The notes below the pieces were generated by a model. That model ran no database searches and had not been told where the DNA came from. It was given only the letters and a program-made list of their open reading frames with translations. Positions 26,272-33,900 of a stretch of 64,000 nucleotides of DNA are shown in pieces. The translations under genes and the position numbers were made by a program. Each line of letters opens with the position of its first letter. The stretch's first letter is position 1. Source of the DNA: Polaribacter irgensii 23-P (GTDB lineage Bacteria; Bacteroidota; Bacteroidia; Flavobacteriales; Flavobacteriaceae); assembly GCF_000153225.1 (NCBI RefSeq), contig NZ_CH724148.1:250540-314539 (forward strand), written 5' to 3'.

Positions 26272-26689
26272 AAAACTTTTAAAAACAATAGCTGCTCGAA
26301 TAAAGACCTAAAAGGAATACTAGTAGCGATCTACTTCTTAGATTGCTGTATTTCCTCGCGATATTATATTTAGGTAAACTTTGGCCTTAAATAAAGTAAA
26401 ATATCCAAATTTTAAACCACTTTTTCCTGGTATTCACTACTCAAATTGACATAACTGCAATAACAAATAGATATTTCTTATTGCAGTTATGTCAAGAAGG
26501 TAAAAACAACTACAATTTAGAACTAAAATAATGCTACTTTCGCCCCATCATAAAAAACAAAAATGTAGTAAAAAATAACCTATCCATATTTTGGTGTTGT
26601 AACACAAAAAAATGAATGCAGCACTAAAAAAAGAGCGCTATATCCCCTTTAAATAGCGATAAATAAACTTGATTAAAGTTTTTTCTAAA
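26272..26689. other. Intergenic region with long perfect hairpin (418 bases)
   Basis: No gene supported. It contains the perfect 18-bp inverted repeat at 26446-26495 (separate entry) and a promoter-like TACTTTCG at 26535-26542 ahead of the glycosyltransferase operon, without a clear -33 element. Confidence 0.55.
26446..26495. repeat. Perfect 18-bp inverted repeat with 14-base loop
   Basis: Left arm TTGACATAACTGCAATAA (26446-26463) and right arm TTATTGCAGTTATGTCAA (26478-26495) are exact reverse complements, with loop CAAATAGATATTTC. No U-run follows on either strand, so it is not a standard terminator. It could fold in RNA downstream of the Fe-S gene, act as a 3' stabiliser, or be a protein-binding site or a small mobile remnant. 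Confidence 0.8.
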
Positions 26690-27385
26690 ATGGTAAATCC
26701 TAGTATAAAAGTAATTATCCCTGCATACAATGAGCAAAACGCCATTGCAAATGTGATACATGCCGTTCCCAAAATAGTAGATGAAATTATTGTCGTTAGT
26801 AATAGTTCTACGGATGACACAGAATTAAATGCACAAAATGCAGGTGCTACGGTCTTAAAAGAATCTAAAAAAGGATATGGTTATGCTTGTTTAAAAGGAA
26901 TAGACTACCTCAAAAAGCAAGACAAAAAACCAGAAATAGTTGTTTTTTTAGATGGTGATTACTCTGATCACCCAGAACAATTGACAGCACTTATTGCTCC
27001 AATATTGGCGGACAATTTTGACTTTGTTGTTGGTAGTAGGGTAAAGGAGTTTAGAGAAGCTGGAGCCATGGCACCGCAACAACTTTTTGGAAATTGGCTA
27101 GCTACATTTTTAATGACCCTTTTTTTTCAATCTAAATTCACAGACTTAGGGCCTTTTAGAGCAATTAAATACCAGACTCTAGTCGATTTGGAAATGGAAG
27201 ACACCACCTATGGTTGGACTGTTGAAATGCAATTAAAAATTTTAAAACAAAAACGAACTTACACAGAAGTACCAATGAGGTATCGAAATAGAATAGGCGT
27301 CTCTAAAGTATCAGGAACGATAAAAGGTAGTATATTAGCGGGGATAAAAATTTTAGGTTGGATCTTTAAATACAGTTTTAAATAA
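26690..27385 (+). CDS. Family 2 glycosyltransferase (dolichyl/polyprenyl-phosphate sugar synthase-like)
   Basis: Cytoplasmic GT-A protein of 231 residues: IKVIIPAYNEQNAIANVI (nucleotide-sugar site), VSNSSTDDT, VFLDGDYSDHPEQL with the DxD metal motif, VVGSRVKEFREAGAM and a C-terminal RYRNRIGVSKVSGTIKG. This resembles polyprenyl-phosphate mannose/glucose synthases lacking membrane helices. The ATG at 26690 is chosen over an upstream TTG at 26669. Its stop codon overlaps the next start by one base (TAATG), and the third gene follows in the same way, so the three genes form one operon. It would supply lipid-linked sugar to the GT-C enzyme at 28875. Confidence 0.88.
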   Translation: MVNPSIKVIIPAYNEQNAIANVIHAVPKIVDEIIVVSNSSTDDTELNAQNAGATVLKESKKGYGYACLKGIDYLKKQDKKPEIVVFLDGDYSDHPEQLTALIAPILADNFDFVVGSRVKEFREAGAMAPQQLFGNWLATFLMTLFFQSKFTDLGPFRAIKYQTLVDLEMEDTTYGWTVEMQLKILKQKRTYTEVPMRYRNRIGVSKVSGTIKGSILAGIKILGWIFKYSFK

Positions 27386-28875
27386 TGATTTTAGAATATA
27401 GCATTATACTCATTTATTCGATCGCTCTTCTACTTATTTTCATGTATGCATTAGCGCAATTAAATCTGCTTTTTAATTATTTAAAAGCCAGAAAAATGCC
27501 TGACACGTCAGAAAAGTACGACTTCTCGAATATTGAAGAAATTCCCTTTGTCACCATTCAATTACCAGTATATAACGAATTGTATGTGATGAAGCGTTTG
27601 CTAAAAAACATCGCAAGGATTTCGTACCCAACAGACAAACTAGAAATTCAAGTTTTAGATGACTCTACAGATGAGTCTGTCGAGATAACTGCAAAATACA
27701 TCAAACAAATCCAAGAAAAAGGAATTGACATTCAGCATATAAGAAGAGACAACAGACAGGGTTTTAAAGCAGGTGCTTTAAAGGAAGGTTTGAAAACCGC
27801 AAAAGGCAATTTCATTGCTATTTTTGATGCCGATTTTTTACCACAAAAAGAATGGTTACTTCAAACAGTACCGTACTTTAAAAATGCAGAGATTGGCGTT
27901 GTACAAACCAGGTGGGGTCATATTAATAGATCCTATTCTACACTAACAAAGATTCAAGCTTTTGCTTTGGATGCGCATTTTACATTAGAGCAAGTGGGCA
28001 GAAACAGTCAGGGACATTTTATCAATTTTAATGGAACAGCTGGCCTTTGGCGCAAAGAATGTATTTATGACGCAGGAAACTGGGAAGGAGACACCCTTAC
28101 TGAAGATTTAGATTTAAGTTATAGAGCACAGTTAAGAAACTGGAAATTCAAATATCTAGAACATGTAGAAACACCAGCAGAATTACCAGTGATCATTAGT
28201 GCGGCAAGATCACAGCAATTTAGATGGAATAAAGGAGGTGCAGAGAATTTCCAAAAAATGATGAAAAGAGTGCTTCAAAGTGAAAATGTATCTGTAAAAA
28301 CAAAAATACACAGCATATTGCACCTTTTGAATAGTTCTATGTTTACGTGTATCTTTTTAGTAGCAATTTTGAGTATTCCAATGTTGTATATAAAAAATGA
28401 ATATGCGCACTTAAAAGTATATTTTTATGTGATGAGCTTCTTCATCGTTAGTTCTATTATTTTCTTTGTATGCTATTGGTACATGTATAAAAATAGCTAT
28501 GGCGGTGGTCTCAAAAATTTCTTTAAATACATTGCTGCCTTTTTTACGTTTTTCTCTATTGCCATGGGGTTCTCTCTGCACAATACGATTGCAGTATTAG
28601 AAGGTCATTTTGGTAAAAAAAGTGAGTTTGTAAGAACACCAAAATTCAATATAAAAACGGCAAAGGATGGCTGGAAAAAAAATAAATACATCACTAATAA
28701 ACCCTCAGTTCACGTTATTTTAGAAGGTCTGTTGGTCCTCTATTTTATCTTTGGAATGTACAGTGCCTTCATTGTAGGTAACCAAGGTGGAGATTTTGGT
28801 CTTTTCCCTTTTCACTTTATGCTCACAATTGGATTTAGTTATGTCTTCTTTAAATCTGTATTCTCGAAAGCGTAA
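27385..28875 (+). CDS. Membrane GT2 glycosyltransferase, cellulose synthase/ceramide glucosyltransferase-like
   Basis: Protein of 496 residues with an N-terminal membrane helix, a GT2 catalytic domain and four to five C-terminal helices. Motifs: TIQLPVYNELYVMKRLL, QVLDDSTDESVE, AIFDADFLPQKEW (DxD), TEDLDLSYRAQLRNWK (TED) and QQFRWNKGGAEN (QxxRW), the complete processive-type set. Related Bacteroidota proteins make glucosyl/mannosyl lipids or short polysaccharides. No PilZ domain is seen, so no c-di-GMP control is suggested. Its start overlaps the stop of the preceding glycosyltransferase, and its stop overlaps the start of the GT-C gene. Confidence 0.9.
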   Translation: MILEYSIILIYSIALLLIFMYALAQLNLLFNYLKARKMPDTSEKYDFSNIEEIPFVTIQLPVYNELYVMKRLLKNIARISYPTDKLEIQVLDDSTDESVEITAKYIKQIQEKGIDIQHIRRDNRQGFKAGALKEGLKTAKGNFIAIFDADFLPQKEWLLQTVPYFKNAEIGVVQTRWGHINRSYSTLTKIQAFALDAHFTLEQVGRNSQGHFINFNGTAGLWRKECIYDAGNWEGDTLTEDLDLSYRAQLRNWKFKYLEHVETPAELPVIISAARSQQFRWNKGGAENFQKMMKRVLQSENVSVKTKIHSILHLLNSSMFTCIFLVAILSIPMLYIKNEYAHLKVYFYVMSFFIVSSIIFFVCYWYMYKNSYGGGLKNFFKYIAAFFTFFSIAMGFSLHNTIAVLEGHFGKKSEFVRTPKFNIKTAKDGWKKNKYITNKPSVHVILEGLLVLYFIFGMYSAFIVGNQGGDFGLFPFHFMLTIGFSYVFFKSVFSKA

Positions 28876-30248
28876 TGCTATTTTTAGAAAAATATAAAGC
28901 ACTTTTTATTACTACAATTAGTATTATTCTGTATGGTGTCTTTGCGTACTCTTTAGAAAGATCAGATTTTACTACACTCTGTGTTTTATGGTTTGCTTTG
29001 TTTGCAATATTCTATATACTGCTACGACAAAAAAATAACACTTTTTGCATGTTGGCAGTAGCTGCCATCTTATTTCGACTTATCTTTTTATTCGCTATCC
29101 CGAACTTGTCACAAGACTTTTACCGTTTTATCTGGGATGGACGCATGCTCTTAAATGGCTTTAATCCCTATTTATATCTTCCAGAGGCGTGGATACAACA
29201 AAACCTAGAACCAGTCGCGCAGGCACAAGCTTTGTACGACGGAATGGGTGTTCTGAATGGTAGCCATTACACGAACTATCCTCCACTTAATCAACTGTGC
29301 TTTTTTATTGCTGCTCTTCTTGCTAGTAAAAGTATTTTAGGCGCAACCGTTGTGCTAAGGATCATAATTATTTTAGCCGACATCGGAATTCTCTATTTTG
29401 GAAAAAAGATTTTAGTCCACTTAAATTTACCTGTTAAAAACATCTTTTGGTATTTTTTAAACCCATTTATAATCATAGAAATGACAGGAAACTTGCACTT
29501 TGAGCCCGTTATGCTCTTTTTTCTAGTTTGGGCCTTTTATAAATTACAAAAACGAAAATGGGTTTGGGCAGCGCTATTAATTGCTTGTTCTATCGCTGTT
29601 AAATTAATTCCATTGTTATTTTTACCCATATTCTTTCAGTGGTTCATGAAAAACGAAAATCATTCGGAACAATCAAAAGCTCAAAAATTAAAAAAGTTAG
29701 TTTGCTTTTATGCCCTAATATTTGGAACTTTACTACTCCTATTTCTGCCTTTTTACACCCACGAACTCATTGGGAATTATACTAAATCTATCGGTTTATG
29801 GTTTGGTAAATTTGAGTTTAACGGAAGCTTATACTATGTATTAAGAGAAATAGGGTATACTTTTCGAGGATATAATGAAATTGCTATTATTAGTAAAATA
29901 ACAGCCTTACTAACGATTGTATATTTACTGTATCGCAGTATCTTTGTCAACTCCATCAAAGGGCTAGAGCTTTATACCTCCCTTTTATTTGGAATTAGCT
30001 TTTACTATTTTACTGCCGCTACAGTGCATCCTTGGTACATTGCTACACCATTGATTCTGGGTGTATTTAGCACTTACAAATTTCCTGTTTTCTGGTCTTT
30101 ACTGCTTTTTTTAACATACCAGACATATTCGCAGACCACATGGAAAGAAAATTTGTGGTTCTTAGGGGTGGAGTATTTGTTTTTGTATTCTTTTTTTGTT
30201 TACGAAACATACAGCAAATACAAAGCACAAAAAAAATTAAAATTATAA
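28875..30248 (+). CDS. GT-C type integral membrane mannosyltransferase (MptA/B-like)
   Basis: Polytopic protein of 457 residues with 11-12 hydrophobic segments. The loop after the second helix pair, SQDFYRFIWDGRMLLNGFNP, is the conserved acidic loop of polyprenol-phosphomannose-dependent alpha-mannosyltransferases; TNYPPLNQLCF and the later LHFEPVMLFFLVWAFY also fit. It would transfer a sugar from a polyprenyl-phosphate donor on the outer face of the inner membrane. The donor could come from the first GT2 of this operon. Exact product unknown. A 9-bp inverted repeat just after the stop (30247-30277) may end the transcript. Confidence 0.82.
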   Translation: MLFLEKYKALFITTISIILYGVFAYSLERSDFTTLCVLWFALFAIFYILLRQKNNTFCMLAVAAILFRLIFLFAIPNLSQDFYRFIWDGRMLLNGFNPYLYLPEAWIQQNLEPVAQAQALYDGMGVLNGSHYTNYPPLNQLCFFIAALLASKSILGATVVLRIIIILADIGILYFGKKILVHLNLPVKNIFWYFLNPFIIIEMTGNLHFEPVMLFFLVWAFYKLQKRKWVWAALLIACSIAVKLIPLLFLPIFFQWFMKNENHSEQSKAQKLKKLVCFYALIFGTLLLLFLPFYTHELIGNYTKSIGLWFGKFEFNGSLYYVLREIGYTFRGYNEIAIISKITALLTIVYLLYRSIFVNSIKGLELYTSLLFGISFYYFTAATVHPWYIATPLILGVFSTYKFPVFWSLLLFLTYQTYSQTTWKENLWFLGVEYLFLYSFFVYETYSKYKAQKKLKL

Positions 30249-30277
30249 ATTTCTTCTACTAAAAGAACAAGAAATTT
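30247..30277 (+). terminator. Weak hairpin after glycosyltransferase operon
   Basis: AAATTTCTT (30247-30255) pairs with AAGAAATTT (30269-30277) across a 13-base loop. It starts at the stop codon of the GT-C gene and lacks a strong U-run, so it may be a terminator or an operator for the LacI-type regulator gene 30 bases downstream. Confidence 0.35.
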
Positions 30278-30307
30278 CGTATTTTGACAACTTATTTTCT
30301 ACACATT

Positions 30308-31336
30308 ATGAAAAGACTTACCATAAAAGACATTGCAAAAGAATTTAGTGTTTCCATATCGACGGTTTCAAAGGCTCTAAACGACAGCTATGAAATCAGC
30401 GTAAGCACCAAAGAAAAAATAAAAAAATACGCAAAAGCACATAATTACAAACCAAATTTCAATGCATTAAGTTTAAAAAACAGGCAAACAAAAACAATTG
30501 GAATTATCATTCCAAACATGCTAAATTACTTTTTTGCCCAAGTATTTAACGGTATTGAAAAAGTGGCAAATGAAAAAGGATATAAAATAATTTCTTGTAT
30601 TTCAAATGAATCCTACAAAAAAGAAGTAGAAACTATGGAAATGCTTTCCAATGGAAGTATTGATGGTTTTATTCTTTCTCTAGCAGAAGAAACTGTATTA
30701 AATAGCGACTTCAAACACTTTGAAGAAATATTAGAAAGTGGAACTCCTATTGTAATGTTTGATAGGATTGCAGAAACTATAGAATGCGACAAAGTAATTA
30801 CTGACGACTTTAAAGGGGCCTCAAAAGCTGTGAAATACTTGACCAAATCTGGCAGTAAAAACATTGCTTTCGTCTCTACGATTAGTAATCTAGAAGTCGG
30901 TAAAAAAAGACATCAAGGATATTTAAAAGGTCTAGAGAAAGCAGGATTAACGGTGAATAACAATCTCATCATAAATATTTTGGAAGACGACTACAAAGAA
31001 TACGAAAATATTTTAACCCCAATATTTGAAACGAATACTATCGATGCTGTGATTGCTACCGATGAATCTTCTGCAATTGCAGCCATGAAAGTAGCACAGA
31101 AAAAAGGTCATAAAGTACCTGAAAATTTTGCAGTTGTCTGTTTTTCTAATGGTATTCTTGCAAGACACTCACAACCTAAAATGACCACTGTAAGCCAACA
31201 CGGGGAAAAAATGGGCGCTACGGCTGCAAAATTACTGATTGACCGATTAGAAAATAAATCTGAAGAAAAAGAAGCTCCAAAAACAGTGATTATCAAAACA
31301 GATTTAGTAGAACGAAACTCGACTAAGAAGTCTTAA
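30308..31336 (+). CDS. LacI-family transcriptional regulator
   Basis: DNA-binding regulator of 342 residues. The start at 30308 opens straight into the LacI HTH (MKRLTIKDIAKEFSVSIST, then VSKALNDSYEIS), followed by the hinge helix region NFNALSLKNRQTKTIGIIIP and a periplasmic-binding-like effector domain to the end (VIATDESSAIAAMKVA, TVSQHGEKMGATAAKLLIDRL). Effector likely a sugar or sugar phosphate. The in-frame ATG at 30284 would add eight hydrophobic residues and is unlikely. It is followed after three bases by a HAD phosphatase gene, so the two form a unit; the regulated genes could be the upstream glycosyltransferases or remote. Confidence 0.92.
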   Translation: MKRLTIKDIAKEFSVSISTVSKALNDSYEISVSTKEKIKKYAKAHNYKPNFNALSLKNRQTKTIGIIIPNMLNYFFAQVFNGIEKVANEKGYKIISCISNESYKKEVETMEMLSNGSIDGFILSLAEETVLNSDFKHFEEILESGTPIVMFDRIAETIECDKVITDDFKGASKAVKYLTKSGSKNIAFVSTISNLEVGKKRHQGYLKGLEKAGLTVNNNLIINILEDDYKEYENILTPIFETNTIDAVIATDESSAIAAMKVAQKKGHKVPENFAVVCFSNGILARHSQPKMTTVSQHGEKMGATAAKLLIDRLENKSEEKEAPKTVIIKTDLVERNSTKKS

Positions 31337-31339
31337 TAC

Positions 31340-32155
31340 ATGAATCTAAAAAAAGTAAAACTAGTCGTTTTTGATATGGACGGCACACTGTTAAATACAC
31401 AAGGCCGAGTAAGTCAATATTTTTTTGAGCTTTTTGAAAAGCTACAAAAACAACAAATAATTTTTTGTGCTGCTAGCGGAAGACAATACAATAGCATTGT
31501 AGAAAAGCTCGCACCCATTAAGGAAGCTATACACGTTATTGCAGAAAATGGTGGCGTTGCTAAAAAGGGAGATGAAGTTTTATTATTAAAAAATATTGCA
31601 CCGTCAAAAGTAAATGAGATCCTACCTGTTTTAAGAAATATAAAAGACACAAATATTGTTTTATGCACTTTAGAAACAGCTTTTATAGAGAGTACAGACC
31701 CCCACTTTATACATTTATTTCAGGAGTACTACAGCAGCTATCGCATCGTAAATGATCTCTCGGAGGTAGTAAAAACAAATCCTGTTCTAAAGATAGCTGT
31801 GTATCATTTTTCCTCCTCAGAAACTTTTATATATCCAAACATTAAACACTTAGAAAATGAATATCTCCTAAAGGTCTCTGGACCAAACTGGCTAGATATT
31901 TCTACCCATGGTGTGCACAAAGGAAGTGCATTAAAAGAAATACAACAACTTTTAGATATTTCTAAAGAAGAAACAATGGTCTTTGGAGATTATCTCAATG
32001 ATCTTGAAATGTTTGAAGAAGCAGACTTTAGTTTTGCTATGGAAAACGCACATAAATCACTAAAGAAAATTTCAAAATATACTACTAAAAGCAATACAGA
32101 ATTTGGTGTTGAAGAAGTATTAGAAAAATTACTGCAAGCAAACACCCCTTCCTAA
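31340..32155 (+). CDS. Cof-type HAD-IIB phosphatase
   Basis: Cytoplasmic sugar-phosphate phosphatase type of 271 residues. Motif I is LVVFDMDGTLLNTQG with the nucleophile Asp, motif II is FCAASGRQYNSI, the lysine motif is in THGVHKGSALKEI, and motif IV is VFGDYLNDLEMF. The IIB cap lies between. These enzymes dephosphorylate sugar phosphates or flavin precursors with loose specificity. It begins three bases after the LacI-type gene and is probably co-expressed. A modest hairpin follows at 32164-32187. Confidence 0.9.
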   Translation: MNLKKVKLVVFDMDGTLLNTQGRVSQYFFELFEKLQKQQIIFCAASGRQYNSIVEKLAPIKEAIHVIAENGGVAKKGDEVLLLKNIAPSKVNEILPVLRNIKDTNIVLCTLETAFIESTDPHFIHLFQEYYSSYRIVNDLSEVVKTNPVLKIAVYHFSSSETFIYPNIKHLENEYLLKVSGPNWLDISTHGVHKGSALKEIQQLLDISKEETMVFGDYLNDLEMFEEADFSFAMENAHKSLKKISKYTTKSNTEFGVEEVLEKLLQANTPS

Positions 32156-32383
32156 ATTCATAAAAAACACGATCTCTAGTGTTTCTTTGCATATTTTTAA
32201 ACGTATTGCCATTAACTTAAGATAAGTAATGCCTCCTTCATATTTGTATGCATCCATTTTATAGCCTACATAGAATACATATACTTATGCCTTCATGTTA
32301 AATTTTCAAAGAATCTGTTGATTCAATTCGCGCTCTATAAAACTTCAAAACTAAGGACTATTTATCGCATATAATACATTTAA

Positions 32384-32401
32384 AATAGCGCTAGCGCTAT
32401 T
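32384..32401. repeat. Perfect 18-bp palindrome
   Basis: AATAGCGCTAGCGCTATT reads identically on both strands and stands out as GC-rich in an AT-rich gap. The dyad form without a loop is like a dimeric repressor operator rather than an RNA hairpin. The nearest candidate regulator is the LacI-type protein at 30308, though LacI sites normally centre on CG and this centres on TA. Confidence 0.7.
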
Positions 32402-32415
32402 GAATGCTTGTATTT

Positions 32416-32440
32416 AAACTAAAAGCAAATCTTTTAGTTT
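32416..32440 (-). terminator. Hairpin downstream of the 54-residue gene
   Basis: AAACTAAAAG and CTTTTAGTTT form a 10-bp stem with a CAAAT loop, 92 bases beyond the stop of the leftward gene. No good U-run follows, so a terminator role is tentative. Confidence 0.3.
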
Positions 32441-32531
32441 GAAACCTAGTAATGCTCAAAACAAAAAGTAAAATAAATTAATTATTGGCAGTGTTTAAAA
32501 TGGGGCACTGCATTCATAATTGAAACTGTAG

Positions 32532-32696
32532 TTACTTTTTGTTTTTTAAATCTTTATTCTTCATTTCCAATGCTGCTCCAAAAACAATTCCTAACGATAA
32601 CCACAACCCTATATTATCTGTTAGCACCCCAACTACAGTTCCGAATACCAATCCCAATCCAATAAAGCGTCCTTTTTGTGTGTTTTTTTCTTTCAT
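32532..32696 (-). CDS. Small glycine-rich two-helix membrane protein (54 residues)
   Basis: Short gene on the minus strand from ATG 32696 to TAA 32532. The translation starts MKEKNTQKGRFIGLGLVFGT, then VVGVLTDNIGLWLSLGIVFG, then AALEMKNKDLKNKK. It has two glycine-spaced hydrophobic segments (GLGLVFGTVVGV and GLWLSLGIVFGAAL) around a polar turn TDN, flanked by charged ends, as in small glycine-zipper membrane proteins common in flavobacteria. The coding-like composition, unlike the reverse frame (which is a proline/asparagine-rich shadow), makes it likely real. Function unknown. No neighbour within 300 bases on either side. Confidence 0.7.
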   Translation of the reverse strand: MKEKNTQKGRFIGLGLVFGTVVGVLTDNIGLWLSLGIVFGAALEMKNKDLKNKK

Positions 32697-33026
32697 TCTC
32701 TTTTTAATTAGTATTCCAAATGAACTTAATTACTTACGTAAAAGCATAAAATATTAAACATTTTCAAAAATAACGGTCGTCGAATATTACCCGATATCGC
32801 CTGTAAACACAACTTATTTAGAATGTCAAACATAGCAGAATGCAGGGAAAATTGCTCTAAAAATAACACGCTCATCAGTTCGCATTAATTTTTTCAAACT
32901 TTTGAATCCCTTTTTCTTTAATTCCACTTTTAAATGCAACCATAAAAGAACGATGCCGGACAAGACAAATATCTTATATTCTAAGACTTTTTAAACTACC
33001 GCGCTCTTCTTTTTTTTTGCTATAAT
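32697..33026. other. Intergenic region (330 bases)
   Basis: AT-rich, no supported gene. On the minus strand a 22-codon frame (MVAFKSGIKEKGIQKFEKIN...) is readable near 32885-32945, but it is too short to support. No terminator recognised for the DUF2797 gene. Confidence 0.5.
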
Positions 33027-33818
33027 TTACAGCTCAAGAGACACAACGAGCCCCTCATTACTTCTCACATTGAAAACTGTTTGATCTTCAAAAATCAAAT
33101 ACTGCCCTTTAATGCCAACCAAAACACCTTTATAAGAGGGTGTCTTTATAATATTTAAACTTTTTGGTTTCTCTGGATATTTTATCACTGGAAAATTCAA
33201 ATTGGTTACTGTACTATTTTCGATAAAATACGAGGCTGCTTCCTCAGGAATATACTCTTTTAGCCGCTCGCGCCATTCTACTAAACTTACTTCTTCAATT
33301 TCATTTTTCAGCATTTTTCGCCAGTTGGTTTTATCGCCAACATGCTTCTTTAAGGCCACCTCTGTAATACCTGCTAAATACCGATTTGGAACAGCTACAA
33401 TTTCTATGGCTTCGTGAGCACCTTGATCTATCCAACGCGTAGGCACTTGTGTTTCCCTTGTAACCCCAACCTTTACATTTCCAGAATTGGCCAAATACAC
33501 GATATGTGGCTGCAATTGCACAGACTTCTCATATGCTAAATCCCGGTCTTCCTTATCTAGATGTGCCGTACTTAACTCAGGACGCATGATCCAATCTCCA
33601 GCGTTTGGCGCATCAAAAAAACAAGATTTACAATAACCCTGCCTGTAAATTTCCTTATCTGAATAACAATTTAAACACTCATAGCTTACAAAACTCAAAG
33701 AAATTTCTTTATTTAGCAACTGATTCATATTTAAAAAATCAGCACGCATATCTAAATAATACTGAATTTCAGTAGCATTTTCAGTCATCATTTTTTTTAA
33801 AACTCCCTGGTACTTCAT
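33027..33818 (-). CDS. DUF2797 domain-containing protein
   Basis: Protein of about 263 residues from ATG 33818 (MKYQGVLKKMMTENA), the usual start of this family; the frame also has ATGs at 33872 and 33902. A zinc-ribbon-like cluster, CLNCYSD followed by YCKSCFF, is in the first third, then HIVYLANSGNVKVGVTRETQ and PTRWIDQGA, the DUF2797 core with a GIY-YIG-like flavour. Function is unknown; a nucleic-acid role is possible from the zinc site and nuclease-like core. It is divergent from the GH3-type gene with overlapping control sequence. Confidence 0.85.
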   Translation of the reverse strand: MKYQGVLKKMMTENATEIQYYLDMRADFLNMNQLLNKEISLSFVSYECLNCYSDKEIYRQGYCKSCFFDAPNAGDWIMRPELSTAHLDKEDRDLAYEKSVQLQPHIVYLANSGNVKVGVTRETQVPTRWIDQGAHEAIEIVAVPNRYLAGITEVALKKHVGDKTNWRKMLKNEIEEVSLVEWRERLKEYIPEEAASYFIENSTVTNLNFPVIKYPEKPKSLNIIKTPSYKGVLVGIKGQYLIFEDQTVFNVRSNEGLVVSLEL

Positions 33819-33857
33819 ATAATAGGTTTTACTGTTTATAGTTTTCGATTTTAAAGC

Positions 33858-33891
33858 TATCTTCGTTTCCATATCGAACAAAACAAATTTA
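33858..33891. promoter_or_regulatory. Divergent promoter region between DUF2797 and GH3-like genes
   Basis: Rightward -7-like TATCTTCG at 33858-33865 lies 36 bases before the GH3-like ATG. Leftward -7 TAAATTTG (minus strand, 33884-33891) lies about 66 bases before the DUF2797 ATG at 33818. Neither has a clear -33 element. The two would overlap transcripts at their 5' ends. Confidence 0.4.
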
Positions 33892-33900
33892 CGAATTTTC

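Larger units (their letters stand above)
32156..32531. other. Intergenic region with palindrome and hairpins (376 bases)
   Basis: No gene supported. It holds a weak hairpin AAACAC/GTGTTT at 32164-32187 after the HAD gene, the 18-bp palindrome at 32384-32401 and a 10-bp stem AAACTAAAAG/CTTTTAGTTT at 32416-32440 that may end the leftward 54-residue gene. Confidence 0.5.

Noticed and set aside
32539..32757. A 72-codon frame on the plus strand
   Set aside because: Proline/asparagine-rich shadow of the 54-residue minus-strand gene, which has far better protein character.
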